A stretch of DNA of 64,000 nucleotides from positions 62,001 to 126,000 of the forward strand of contig JAOPGA020000605.1 of assembly GCA_026419775.2 (NCBI GenBank). Reading direction: 5' to 3'. The position numbers and the translations under genes were made by a program. Source of the stretch: Acrasis kona (lineage: Eukaryota > Heterolobosea > Eutetramitea > Acrasida > Acrasidae). This document shows, one piece after another, positions 45,095-55,720 of the stretch. Position 1 is the first letter of the stretch, and every line of letters starts with the position of its first letter. Below the pieces are notes generated by a model that made no database searches, was not told where the DNA came from, and saw only the letters and a program-made list of their open reading frames with translations.

Positions 45095-47211
45095 ATGAGA
45101 GGCTTAAAGGAGTGTGTGGTATGTCTATCCTCTAGTCAAGCTGCTCGTGGGCAGTTCTCCGCTCCATATGACTCTCTTGTAGCAAATAATTCTCAAGTAC
45201 TTATTGGTTATCCTTATTATGTTACACTTTTAGATGTGAAAACCCAAGAGGTGATAACGGTTTTATCGTCTTGTTGGCCCTCAACCCAAACAAGGGATCC
45301 ATCACAATCAATCAAGATAGACCCTGTAGTATTCTCAAACATTGAATTCAATTTGACAGACTCGTTGGACAACATTCGCTGCCAAAATGCCACGATTGTT
45401 AAAAACAATAAAATTAGCATCAACAATTAATGCTTGAAAGGGATCAAAGGGAAACATAAGCGAGGAGGAATTACGCATTAACCTACATGGAGTTTTCGTG
45501 TGTAATTCATTTTACTTGAAAATTGACAACTCTTCGTTTATGATTATATCAATAACTTCAAACGCTTCAAGCGAAAACGTTGACGTGTTCAAATTATCAA
45601 CAACAACCAAATTCAACATCATAGAAAAAACTTTGAATGACAACAGCGAAGACTCTAAACAAACAGATGTTAATTTATTCACAAAGCCCTCTCTACAATT
45701 ACATTCACTCATAAAACATGCAAAGGAAGCACTTTCAGACTCAGAGAGGATTTATAGCATTCTAGTACAAGGTCCATCAGGTTCAGGCAAAACCCCATAC
45801 TGTGCGCACCTGTGCAAAATCAACGAAAACTCCCCTCATACACATTGACTGCTCATCTTCAACAATTAAACCCCAACAGATCATCAAGAAAAGCACAAAG
45901 GCGGCCCTTTCAATACGTCACGACACTTTTGCACTCATCTTTTTGGATAATATCGATAAGTGTCAAGAGTGGAATGCCAGTCATGTACAACAAATGATTG
46001 ACTTTGCTAATTCTACACAACTATTTATCATCCTCGTAGCAAGTATAACACAATCAAACCTTGATTCCCGGACAAGAAGTAAATTCCAAAGAAACATTTT
46101 GCTAATGCCGCCGACCGTTAGTGAGAGGTTGTTATTTATTAAACAATACATTCCTGCTCATTTACATCACCATTCAGAACAAATAAGTCATATGACTGTT
46201 GGATATCTATGCGGAGATTTAATGCGCCTACTTTCGGAATGTAAATCTATAAAAACTGACGACCTTCAATCTGTGTCAAGAGTGATTCGGAAATTAAACA
46301 TTCGTCCATCCTTAAAGTCAGACCACTCAAGTACAGATCACTGGCGGGAGATTGGTGGGTTAGAGCAAGTAAAGTTAAAGTTGAGACAAGCAGCAGAATG
46401 GCCTTCTTTGTATCCTCATAGTTTCGAAAGATTAGGGTTGACTCCACCAAGAGGAATATTGTTGTATGGACCTCCTGGTTGTGCAAAAACAAGTCTTGTA
46501 AGAGCTTTGGCAAAGTCAACCAAAAGTACTTTTTTATATTGTAATGTCGCACAAATCTATTCACCCTATCTGGGAGAGAGTGAAAGGGAGCTGAGAGACT
46601 TATTTCAAAAAGCACGTCTATTGAACCCAAGTATACTTTTTTTGGATGAACTTGATGCTATTGTCGGTAAAAGAGACATGACTGTCGGAGGACTTAATCA
46701 GGCATCCAGCTCCGGAGGTGTAGAGTCACGCATCTTGTCCACATTATTAAACGAAATGGATGGTATTGAGAGCACAAAAGATTTGTTGGTTGTGGCCGCT
46801 ACAAATAGACCTGACTGCATCGACCATGCACTTTTGAGACCTGGAAGATTAGATCACATTCTGTACGTTCCTCCACCAGACTTGGACAGTAAACGCGATA
46901 TTTTGAAGATACATTGTAATGGTATTCCTCTGTGTGAACACGATAATGAGAGTGGCGACATGTTGGAAAGGATTGCATGTGACGAGAACCTCACTGGTGA
47001 CATGACTGGTGCTGAGATTGAGAGCATGTGTAGGGAGGCTTGCATGTGTGCTATGAGGGAGTGGGAGAGGAGTGGTGACTTGAATATTCAGGTGGACGTC
47101 AATATGAAACATTTCCTGGAAGCAAGAAGAAGGATAGTACCTGCTATTAGAAGAGATCCGAGCATATTAAACAGATATAAAGAATTTGAAGAATCATTTT
47201 ATAAAAAATAA
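45095..47211 (+). CDS. AAA ATPase, AFG2B/SPATA5L1 type
   Basis: Exon 45095-45397, a 43-nt intron, then 45441-47211. Two AAA modules are present. The first has Walker A GPSGSGKT and a Walker B-like ALIFLDNID with Asn for the catalytic Glu. The second is canonical: EIGGLEQVKLKLRQAAEWP, GILLYGPPGCAKTSLVRALAKS, SILFLDELDAIVGKRD, VVAATNRPD, LLRPGRLDHILYVPPPD. The GCAKTSLVRALA loop, SPYLGESE and the final YKEFEESFYKK favour SPATA5L1 (AFG2B) over AFG2A or Cdc48. That ATPase matures pre-60S ribosomes. The frame slips just after the first Walker A in a CCCC run (about 45793); one C fewer joins the halves. Converges on the PIN-like gene with 4 bp between stops. Confidence 0.75.
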
Positions 47212-47215
47212 AAAT

Positions 47216-48352
47216 TTACATAATGACACAATTTGAATCTTCAATTTCATTCTTCATCTCGGTAACAACTGAGTCCAGTCCTGGTTCCTCACTAAAGTAA
47301 TCGTCATAAAAACTGTCACTGTTATCACTTCCATCGTCATCATTATCCATCATAATGTTATTGATCGGGACCTGACATTGATCGGATGAATCTTCTAGTG
47401 TGTCACTTTTTGATAATTGTCTTAGAAGGATTGCAAATTTAATTTTATCTTGTTGACTGTCTGAGTCTTCCACAGATTCGTTCCCTAAAAGATTGTTAGC
47501 AACATGTAACCAGTGTTTCACTCTTATGATGTTCTTGGCTCCTACAATTCTTAACCATTTGATTAGACGTTTGTTTGACGTTACAAAAACATGATGATGG
47601 AACAAATCGTCGGTTTTGTCACCGGAAGCAATGATGGACCTTACATGATTGATTATGCTGAGCGAACTATGATTAGATAAGTAAGAGGAGTGGTCAACAC
47701 CATCTGCACAACGTGTGTCAGTCACGGACATGTGACCACCATTACTGAATGTTTTACTTTTATTAGTTGCGCCCGTTAGATAGCAAACACATTCAAACAA
47801 ATGGGACTTGTCTGCAAATTCTTCAATGAAAGTTGTTAAAAGATCATTTTTGACACTCTTATCTTCCCTCACTTGATTGGGCGACTTGCTTGCGCTTGAA
47901 CCAATAGATGAAGTAGTAGTGGTAGTAGTAACTGATGATATTGAGGAGCGGCGCGACGATACAATGTCGTTGAACCTCATTTTATTAATGGCCATCACCT
48001 TAAATAATGGTTTTCTTAGTTTTTTCGAGACATTGTCACCGTCAATAATGAGACGTGTGACACCAGGAACAAATTCTACTTTGGGATGGTCATCTATAGT
48101 TGAGATGGAGTCGTAAACTGTGCATAGTGTACTCCATCCTATTGTAGCCCATTCTGTAATACGAGCTTCCATATTAACCTCCTTTTCTTCGTCGTCTATT
48201 TGTTCGTCATTTTCTACTTCAGTGCTTTTAGTATTTTGTAGCTTTATTTGTTCTTTTTGTATACGTGCTATTTCTATTTGCTGCTTTATTAAATATTTAA
48301 CACGTTTGCTTTCTATCTTGCGTTCGAACTTCGCCTGCAGCCCTTTGTCCAT
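47216..48352 (-). CDS. PIN/NYN-like domain protein
   Basis: A 378-residue frame from ATG 48352. A coiled, Lys/Gln/Glu-rich N-terminus (residues 1-60) is followed by VTRLIIDGDNVSKK (about 97-110), a first strand ending in D-G-D-N like the PIN/NYN nucleases. After a Ser/Thr spacer comes TTFIEEFADKSHLFECVCYLTG, and later HHHVFVTSNKRLIKWLRIVGAKNII, resembling the 'VTSD...R...GA' strand-helix of NYN domains. It ends with an acidic tail. A role as an RNA- or DNA-cleaving or -binding protein is inferred from that pattern. An upstream exon is possible, since TTTTCAG precedes an in-frame extension. Confidence 0.5.
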   Translation of the reverse strand: MDKGLQAKFERKIESKRVKYLIKQQIEIARIQKEQIKLQNTKSTEVENDEQIDDEEKEVNMEARITEWATIGWSTLCTVYDSISTIDDHPKVEFVPGVTRLIIDGDNVSKKLRKPLFKVMAINKMRFNDIVSSRRSSISSVTTTTTTSSIGSSASKSPNQVREDKSVKNDLLTTFIEEFADKSHLFECVCYLTGATNKSKTFSNGGHMSVTDTRCADGVDHSSYLSNHSSLSIINHVRSIIASGDKTDDLFHHHVFVTSNKRLIKWLRIVGAKNIIRVKHWLHVANNLLGNESVEDSDSQQDKIKFAILLRQLSKSDTLEDSSDQCQVPINNIMMDNDDDGSDNSDSFYDDYFSEEPGLDSVVTEMKNEIEDSNCVIM

Positions 48353-48540
48353 TTCTAAACGATTCTTTACAAAAACCTGAAAACATCTAATTGCCAGAGT
48401 CTTTGTACGTCAGAAAATTGTAGATATAGAACAGCATTCTGTTCCGCAACCAGATGAAACTAGTCAAGTTGAACTAGCGGTCAATTTCATTATAAAATTT
48501 GAAGTCCAACTGTTCGTGTTGAAAACTTGAAGCTTGTAAA

Positions 48541-48904
48541 ATGCCAATTTTTGGACTGTCCAAACCAAAGGTATCTAACGTGCATCATTTGTCTAAATTT
48601 CGTATAGGTATTATATACTGATCCAAAAAAAAGAGTACAGGTACTATCAGTGTTTGTGCAGTTAATCAAAATAGCTGTTAAATTCCCAAATGTTGAAGTC
48701 CAAAATAAATACAGAACACTCATCAAAACTTCATTCAAAAAGAACAAGAGAGAAAAATCAAGCGAAAAAGTAGCGTAATTACCCATTGTGTTGAATCTCA
48801 CAGATCAGATAAACAATCAAATCAAACTAGCAGAGGATGGAATATCAGTTTTGCACCAACAAATGATAAGCGCAAGGAAAGCCGCCGGACTACCACCCAA
48901 CTAA
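48541..48904 (+). CDS. LYR-motif-like small protein, three exons
   Basis: Not visible as one frame. Exons 48541-48570, 48608-48769 and 48809-48904, with 37- and 39-nt GT-AG introns in phase 0, give 95 residues: MPIFGLSKPK, VLYTDPKKRVQVLSVFVQLIK...FPNVEVQNKYRTLIKTSFKKN, then INNQIKLAEDGISVLHQQM and a final GLPPN. The layout of three helices, an R-x-x-I-K-x-x-F-K-x-N segment and a last helix fits LYR (Complex1_LYR) proteins, small mitochondrial assembly factors or acyl-carrier-protein partners. The LYR tripeptide itself is not obvious. Three in-phase introns strongly support the gene; the family is tentative. Confidence 0.6.
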
Positions 48905-48977
48905 CAATAAAAATACACGAATTGCAAATTTATTATACAATGTTCTTCTTCCTTCACTTGAAACCACACGTTCACTC

Positions 48978-50412
48978 TCACTGCTTTGACTTTTTGGGTT
49001 TGTACAGTACTGCAGTGGAGAACTTATCTTTATATCTTTGTGTAATTCCAATCACATTCATCGTCTCTCTTTCAGAAAAATAAGTATGATTCACAGTCAC
49101 ATGCAGTGGCACAGGAAGCAAACATGGATCATGTGGATACATTTTACTAGCATTTAAAGGTGTGTACCTCAAGTGAGGTGGCAGCGTCGGAGGAGATTTT
49201 TTATTCTCTGCAAAATGTTGTTCCAAATATCCATATACTTCGGTGCTTCTTGGAGATGAATCTTCGTTCATTTTGTGGTCGCTTCCATTGTTGTTGTTAT
49301 TGTGAGTGTTGGCGTGGATGACTGGTTGGTGAGTGGTGGGTGTTGTTGGCGTTGAAGTCAAGGGAGACACCAACATGCTGGCTTGCTGTTGAGTGTTGGC
49401 AAAGTCCTGGATGGGAGGTACGATTGGTTTGGTTGGAGTGGCAACTCTGGCAGGCTCGGCGAGGACTTGTTGTTGTAACTGCTGCTGTTGCTGTTGTTGC
49501 TGCGCAACTTCCTTTTGCTTTTCTAATTGCTGCTGTTGTTGCTGCTGCTGTTGGTACTGCTGTTGGTGCATCATCATTTGTTGTTGAATAAAGTTTTGCT
49601 TGTGCTCATAATATTGGGTGACTGGAGATGCGGATGGGGAAGAGGTCGTTGAACTTAACTAGAAATGTTAATGGACGTTAATGAACACAAACATACACCA
49701 ACTTGATTAGATCCCTGCTGCGATATGTTATTCTTGGGGTCTTCTTGTTGTACTTTTATGCTCAAGTTTGGAGGAGGGTTGGACATTTTTCTCTCGGGGT
49801 GAGATGTTTTGGGGACTTTAAAAGAAGGAGACTGCTTAGGTGACTGTTCACGGGGTGAGTTTCTTGCTTTATTTTTAATGTTTATTGAACGAGAATTGGA
49901 TTCCGACACTATATGCTCGTCGTCGCTATCTTCGTCTTCAAAGTCACTCTCCTCAATGTCATACAGACCTTGCTGGTTCGGTTGGATCTCGCTTTCATTA
50001 ATTTGGACCATGTTGTGGAGATATCCTTGGTTATCGGCGCAGGTGGGGCTATTAGGGTCAGTTTTATATTCATTGTCCACAATGAAGCGATATAGGTGCC
50101 TTCCTGGAGCAACATTTAAAATTACTACAAAAGAGTTGTCGTCGCTATTAAAATTCATTGGTATTTTCTCCTTCCATTGGTTAAAAGTTCCAACTATATA
50201 TACTTTCCGACCACCATACGACCAGCTAAACATTGTTGGTATCTGTACCGCTTTATCATTTGAGCGAACTATCAATTACGTTAATGTTTGACAAAAATGA
50301 ATAACACACGAATAGAATTTGCGTAAGTGGGGGTTCCTGGCGCAAAATCATGATATTGGTTTTTGGTAACAGGTGACTGAGATTGGTCACCTTTGCTTCC
50401 CCCTGTTCCCAT
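48978..50412 (-). CDS. AMPK/SNF1 beta subunit
   Basis: Exons 50412-50310, 50268-49697 and 49658-48978 (introns 41 and 38 nt) give 451 residues. Exon 1 begins MGTGGSKGDQ, an N-myristoylation signal as in animal AMPK beta. A CBM48 glycogen-binding domain follows (TMFSWSYGGRKVYIVGTFNQWKEKIPM, VAPGRHLYRFIVD). A Ser/Pro linker and a polyglutamine tract (49480-49600) lead to the C-terminal ASC domain (PPTLPPHLRYTPLN, LPVPLHVTVNHTYFSE, VIGITQRYKDKFSTAVLYKP), which holds alpha and gamma together. The complex senses AMP/ATP. The tandem of CBM48 and ASC is diagnostic. Confidence 0.88.
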
Positions 50413-50929
50413 TTATAATACGTGTATGAAAATTTGTAAGCGTCAACCGAAATTCAATATGACGATTCATCAACAGTACTATAATATACATTGAAAAAGG
50501 CGGCAGATATGCATTGTGTGAACAAAGACGTACTTAAATCAGAGATAATCTAACTTGAAAGAAGATCATAACCAATACTATGTTGATTTGATAATGATTT
50601 ATTTGCAGATAGCCCCGTCGGGCCCGACAGTCACATTATACATGTTTGATAACTTCTATTTGCCATCATTCGCTCAACTTTCAAAGAAAAAGCAATGGAA
50701 TCAACCCCTAAAATAACCCATCACAAAGATACAACGGATGAATAAAAGAAGGACATTCAAAATCTAGGAGGAGGAAGAAGAGTAATGCGTTATAAATTAA
50801 ACATTTTATTTTAATTTGAACCACTATTCGGTATAGAGGGAATACAAATTGAATGGTAAAATCTGAATTCTATCAAAAACAGATAGTCACTTTGGGAACC
50901 TCCACAGATTCGATGCTTGATTTGATTTA
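50413..50929. other. Intergenic; contains GTCGGGCCCGAC palindrome
   Basis: No gene seen. A perfect 12-bp palindrome, GTCGGGCCCGAC, sits at 50617-50628 within an AT-rich stretch. The rest shows stops in every frame. Confidence 0.6.
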
Positions 50930-51235
50930 TGATCGGTTGACTGCGATCATAATTGCGATCAACAATCAATCAACATCGTTATCATAACTGCGATCAAACA
51001 TCGATCATATTTTGGATCAAAATTTAGATCAAAATTGGATCAAACTACCGATAAAAAAGTCCAGTTTGGTGCAATCGGATCATCGATCATAAAATCGATC
51101 AAAATTTGTATCATGTTTTGTATCAAAAACCGATCATATAATGGATCATAAAATGGATCTTAATACAGATTAAAGATCGTATCTTATAATCTATCAATCG
51201 TTCGATCATATTTTGGATCTAAACGTTGTAGCAGG
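50930..51235. repeat. Degenerate 12-nt GATC repeat field 1
   Basis: More than fifteen GATC (or GAT/ATC) starts follow one another at intervals of about 12 nt, for example at 51003, 51015, 51027 and 51038, with a consensus near GATCAWAATTTG. Units are imperfect and drift toward 7-13 nt at the edges. No coding frame explains it. Confidence 0.8.
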
Positions 51236-52173
51236 ATGTGGCTTGTTTGGTCACAACGGAGGATTCATAGTTGACGAGATCTATTATTGCAATAGGGTAT
51301 TTAGTTAAACCAACAATTTATTGAGTACACATTAACAGCAACAATGCTGCAATGGAAGTCACTTTTCAAATGTGTTTTTATCGGCGTTATAAAAACAGTC
51401 CGCCACATTTTAATATTGTTATCCTTTAAATGTACGATTATAATTTAATGTCTTAGACTCTCTATCATGTTGCTCTTGCCTATGACTCGTGACTAGCTAT
51501 GTATGTTCTTCTATATTATGTTAATTATTGTCAAAATGAGAATAATGTCTTACATGACTTTGTAGGTCTTTTAATCGATACGTGCCATGAAATCAATTTT
51601 GTGTTAGAGCCAGTCATCACATTGGCAACTTTATGAACATCTTAGCTATCCAAGGATCGTTGAATCTAGTCAGGCGAACCTACTAAAGTTAAACATCTAT
51701 ATGAAAATTATGATATTACTCTTTGAGTTATCTTTGTGACATCTCGCATCAAAAATTGTCATCAATATACTTTTGATCCTTACAACTTCCTTTGATACTG
51801 TCTAGTAATGTGTTTAGCAGTATAATAATCGAAAACTTACACCAATTTCTTGGTAATAATGTGAAAGTAGTTTGTTCTCCTTTTTAGCACCATCGCATCT
51901 ATACTTGAATTAGTGTTTGTTGAGTGTAACGATCATACTGTTAGTGATATCCTTTTCTTAATGCCATTGTCAATTATCTGACCATAAAATATCTATTAAA
52001 TGGTAAGATATGATGATCGCAGAGGTGCTTACGTATTGATTTTCGGTTATTGTTAATTGCCATCAGCAGTTCAATATTCAATTTTAAAAGCCCCGGGACC
52101 AATAGGGTAATAGCTCAATTACAACCTACAAACAATAAAAAGACTTTGAAATGATTTTAGAAACAAGATTTAT
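51236..52173. other. Intergenic, no gene recognised
   Basis: About 940 bp of AT-rich DNA with stops in all frames, between the repeat field and the next gene. No tRNA, snRNA-like or repeated element could be supported by eye. Confidence 0.5.
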
Positions 52174-53141
52174 TTAAAGGTGAGCACCTCTGTAGTACTC
52201 TTCACTGTCATCATCCGAAGAGCATTCAGAGTTGTTACCATCTATATCGGAGTCATCTGTTACAGGGTCTGTATTTTCTTCGATCCAATCTGTCTTCCTC
52301 TTTTTACCCCTATATGACAACTCATCGTTATTAAGGTGCAACAAATCGTATTGATACTTGATGCTATTAATTGAACTGATTTCAAATGTGTCCAAATTCA
52401 TAATTAATTTTGCAAATTCAACATTTAAAACAGGAATATCAAAGCGTCTAAACTTCATCATGAAAGGGGACAACGACGGATATTCTTTTTCCAGTAGTGA
52501 TTTTTGTGTTTTGGTGAAGCACTTGTCAAAAATACCCTATAACCATATCGCCGTGACCAAGACGGATAATTGCGTTTAATTGACGTAAATACAAATCTCC
52601 ACCTTTCAAATCTGGTGTAGAAAGAGAACAAGAAGCCTGGGGTGGTAGCGCTATCATTTTTGTCCCAGTGTTCCGCAGACAAAGCGTTATATAACCTTAA
52701 ATAGAACACCGGTAGTATGAATGGATATGCCTCGCGCACATTCTCCGGCAAATTAGATCTGGCATGCTCTAATCTCAACAATGTTGTTGGGTCAGTCTCC
52801 TTCAATTGTTTGAGTATCACTTCCTGTAACATCTTCAATGCTTTAAATGTGTCGTCTCGTATAGTTGAAAATTTTTTCTTGTGCACTAAAGAGTTCAAAT
52901 TTTTAGAGTATGGCCGAATCTCATTATTGCTTTTCTGAAATCCAACTCCAAAAACCACTTGCGCTACTTTTCTATCGTGGTCAAAGCATAATTTAAAGCC
53001 GCCATGATCTTCAGTGCTTCTTAGTAGCCGAAAAGCCTCGTCTCTATCGTAGTCATTCTTGAGCACGGTGTAGTCAATAAGCTTGGCCGACGAATTGCCA
53101 GAGTTGGTTTCAACGACTTCATCTTCCCCAGATAAGAAACT
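52174..53141 (-). CDS. Unknown protein, two or more exons
   Basis: Exon 52536-52174 joins upstream exon (to about 53141, end 52593) over a 56-nt GTATTT...TATAG intron in phase 0. The upstream exon reads FLSGEDEVVETNSGN...DYTVLKNDYDRDEAFRLL, then YPFILPVFYLRLYNALSAEHW and FYTRFERWRF; the last exon has KCFTKTQKSLLEKEYPSLSPFMMKF and an acidic end (DPVTDDSDIDGNNSECSSDDDSEE). No family recognised; no signal peptide. The first exon is not settled: a minus-strand frame starting MDTIEVREYYRDDDKRRKF at 53498 may be it. The 3' end is followed by a quiet intergenic stretch. Confidence 0.5.
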
Positions 53142-53737
53142 CTTGTTTGGAGGGTTGCAGAAGAATTTGTTTGCGGCGACGGATCAAGCGGGAAACTCAC
53201 TGTTGTTTTTTTTGTTTGTGTTGCATGTTCAACTTTGGGCACCGTTAACGAACGGTTCAGCCGCGCACTGTTTGTTGATAGTTGTCTTAAGTTTCGGTAG
53301 CAAGAAAGGCATATCTTTTTGGGGCCGAATTAGTAAACTGTAGAAATGCTGCTCTTAGGTACTACTCAAACTTCAAATTGCGACGGCATTCTTTTTTACA
53401 GTGTCCGCGATCAAATAGTACGTGCTTTTTACGTATTGATAGAATTTACGACGCTTGTCGTCGTCCCTGTAGTACTCCCTTACTTCAATAGTATCCATTT
53501 TACAACTGAGAATTTGTGTGTTGGAAAAGTGTATGTGCCGGGGTGTGCCGAGAATATTTTTTTGAGAGAACTCATCAAAAGCTTGTGTAGAGCAAGAATA
53601 CATAAAAAGTATTGTTGGGCTTGTTTGGTCCTTCAAGATTTCAAATAATTTTAATGATTTCGCCTACTTAAGGGCTACAGATCTGTTACTTGATCCTATA
53701 GTTGATAGCACAACTGAACACAAACATGGTCACAATT

Positions 53738-53905
53738 ATGATCCATCGATGATTGATTACAAGATAGACAATATGATCCATAGTATGATCCAAAAGATGA
53801 GCACCCAAATGATTCAATTTATAATCCATTTTTTGATCGCAAATTTGATCGATAACAAGATGGATCATGGGTTGATCGATTTTATGATTGGTGTCGATCA
53901 AAACA
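53738..53905. repeat. Degenerate 12-nt GATC repeat field 2
   Basis: GATC/GATG/GATT starts recur about every 12 nt, as in field 1, 2.8 kb away. Both strands are open through it, giving artificial MID/HxxI-type peptides (MIDYKIDNMIHSMIQ and its reverse), which are shadows of the repeat. It lies 55 bp left of the terminal inverted repeat of the next element. Confidence 0.75.
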
Positions 53906-53960
53906 GATTTGCAAAGTTGTTACAAGAGTTATGATTGCATGCCTCTCTCTGAATGATTTT

Positions 53961-54123
53961 GTCACACTGAAATTATCCCCGGGAAAATCCGGATTTTCTA
54001 AAAATAGTTAGCTTAGAAAAGTCACCCCGGATAGTCCCCCACCAAAATAGTACAAATCCTCCTTCAACCATACAAACAAAACCAAACCATGTACATACTC
54101 AGCATACGCGTCCACATAACATG
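53961..54123 (+). repeat. Left terminal inverted repeat
   Basis: Matches the reverse complement of 56211-56372 over most of its length. It starts GTCACACTG; the flanking TTTT/AAAT bases could extend the match by 3-4 nt. Confidence 0.85.
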
Positions 54124-54954
54124 CGATTGAACCGTCGTGTTCGTTAGTTAGTTGTATCTAGTTGTATCTGACATCCTAAACATAGCCAAGGTAAATGACC
54201 TGTACCTTTATTCCTTCATCTTTTATTACAGCCTTTCCAGTGAACGGTCTCAAAGAGCTTTCGTTTGTCCAATAACCTCCTATTTGGAAAATGTGATCCT
54301 TGGATAACTAATCCACTACTGGCTCCCTTTATAATATTGGCTTCATTAATACCTCCAGCAATAGAGAAGGTGGTTCCAGGTGTCAAAGACGTTGTTTTTA
54401 TGACAGATGACATGTCGAATTATGCTACAAAAACCAAGTTGGCCAGATACCGGTTAAAGTTCTAATCTCAAAATACAGCATAAAACAGATGAAAATTTCT
54501 GAAAAACACTTTAATGAGTGTTGATTTTGAAGATTGTTGAGCAACTTAAGAGTCTGATTGCTGATGAGGAGAGCAAACCATATGTACCTCACATTCATTT
54601 TGATGATGAGGATAAAGATTTGACACTTTATACAGGGATGACGATTCTTATCTTATTGCATTGATTGTCACTTCCTTTGAGTGTGACAATGAACACAGAC
54701 GGCGTCAGAAAATAAATATCAGATGAATATGGATCGGAAATCATAATCATTAATGAACGATCAAAAGTTGTGACAACTGTTGCAACAGTTGTAACAGGCC
54801 TTATAAACGTCATCATGTCATATGTCATTCTTATTATGCAATCAAAAACAACAACATGCCAAACACTGCTTTACCAAACATCAACGTACGATTTTCTTAT
54901 GTGGTTATGAACTTACATTTTGATATTATTAAATTTACTCAACTATAATTGAAA

Positions 54955-55251
54955 ATGACCATTTGCACATACCAGCAAGGAAAAGGTGTATCAAAAAACG
55001 TTGAAAAGACAATTGAGGAACAGCTTGCCGAGCTTAGAGGAAGAGTAGAATCGTTAGAGGAGGAGATTGCTCAACTCAAGGAGGAGAAGAAGAAGTTGAA
55101 CAAAAAATTAAATAAAAAAAATAAAAAAATCAAAAAAATGAAAGAGGGAGAAGAAGAGCTGCAGAGAGCTAATAATCGCAATCTAAACTTGCTCAACCAG
55201 GCCAATAAGACTGTTCAAGAACTTCGTGGAGTTATTGCTTCACATAAATAA
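54955..55251 (+). CDS. Small coiled-coil protein inside the TIR element
   Basis: ATG 54955 opens 98 residues: MTICTYQQGKGVSKNVEKTIEEQLAELRGRVE... A heptad pattern (LAELRGRVESLEEEIAQLKEE) passes into a Lys/Asn-rich stretch (KKLNKKLNKKNKKIKKMKE) and a last helix ending VIASHK. It is the only intact frame of the element. Coiled coils of this sort can be structural or dimerising; no family is recognised. It may be a captured host gene or a chance survivor. Confidence 0.45.
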   Translation: MTICTYQQGKGVSKNVEKTIEEQLAELRGRVESLEEEIAQLKEEKKKLNKKLNKKNKKIKKMKEGEEELQRANNRNLNLLNQANKTVQELRGVIASHK

Positions 55252-55479
55252 AAGCAAATTGACATTTAAAATTTTATCAATCTTCAAAACTAAGGCGACT
55301 TTGGTCCAGATCCAATTATCTTACCCTAAACCCGTTGCTTGCGATCACTACAGAGTGGGACCCGTCTTGATTATCCTCACGGTTTCGTTAATATATGATA
55401 CTTTTGCTAAGAGAAACATTTTATATTGGATACAAGCAAGTAGCACTTTCAGTAGCAAAGGTTGAAATAATAGTCACCA

Positions 55480-55720
55480 CAAACCAAATTAATTTAAAAC
55501 ATCAATTGAATAACAATGTTTCTCAGTTTATTGTTAGGCAAAACCTTCTATGTTTCTTATCCTTCTTTTTAATTCCATTTAATCGTTTGACTGTACCCTG
55601 ACTTTGAGGATGATAAGGAGCTTCAGTTATATGACACACGCAACTCATAAAGAGCTTGTTCTTGAATTCACGTTATCGTTTTGCTTTTTTATAAGAACTT
55701 TCGATTTTTCCACCAGTATT
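55480..55720 (-). pseudogene. Integrase (rve-like) remnant
   Basis: The minus strand reads EELQKQCINSNKN, then after a stop KLFMSCVCHITEAPYHPQSQ and GTVKRLNGIKKKDKK. The PYHPQSQG-V-R-N block is the signature around the third catalytic acid of DDE integrases of retroelements and Ginger/Polinton transposons. Here the catalytic Glu position is Lys, and the frame has stops, so the enzyme is dead. Upstream (56015-55821) a fragment with RSFRCKSCKGVIE may be its zinc-binding part. Confidence 0.55.

Noticed and set aside
48490-48801. 103-residue minus-strand frame
   Set aside because: It is antisense to the in-phase three-exon LYR-like gene and has no domain; composition is Phe/Leu-rich as expected of a shadow.
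49340-49591. Plus-strand frame with poly-Cys/poly-Ala
   Set aside because: Antisense to the polyglutamine tract of AMPK beta.
50930-51235. CRISPR-like array
   Set aside because: Units are 12 nt, degenerate and without unique spacers; the genome is eukaryotic.
53083-53343. 86-residue plus-strand frame with hydrophobic core
   Set aside because: Antisense to the spliced minus-strand gene; no supporting motif.
53686-53934. Two overlapping 60-70 residue frames with MID/HxxI periodicity
   Set aside because: Created by the 12-nt GATC repeat on both strands; not proteins.
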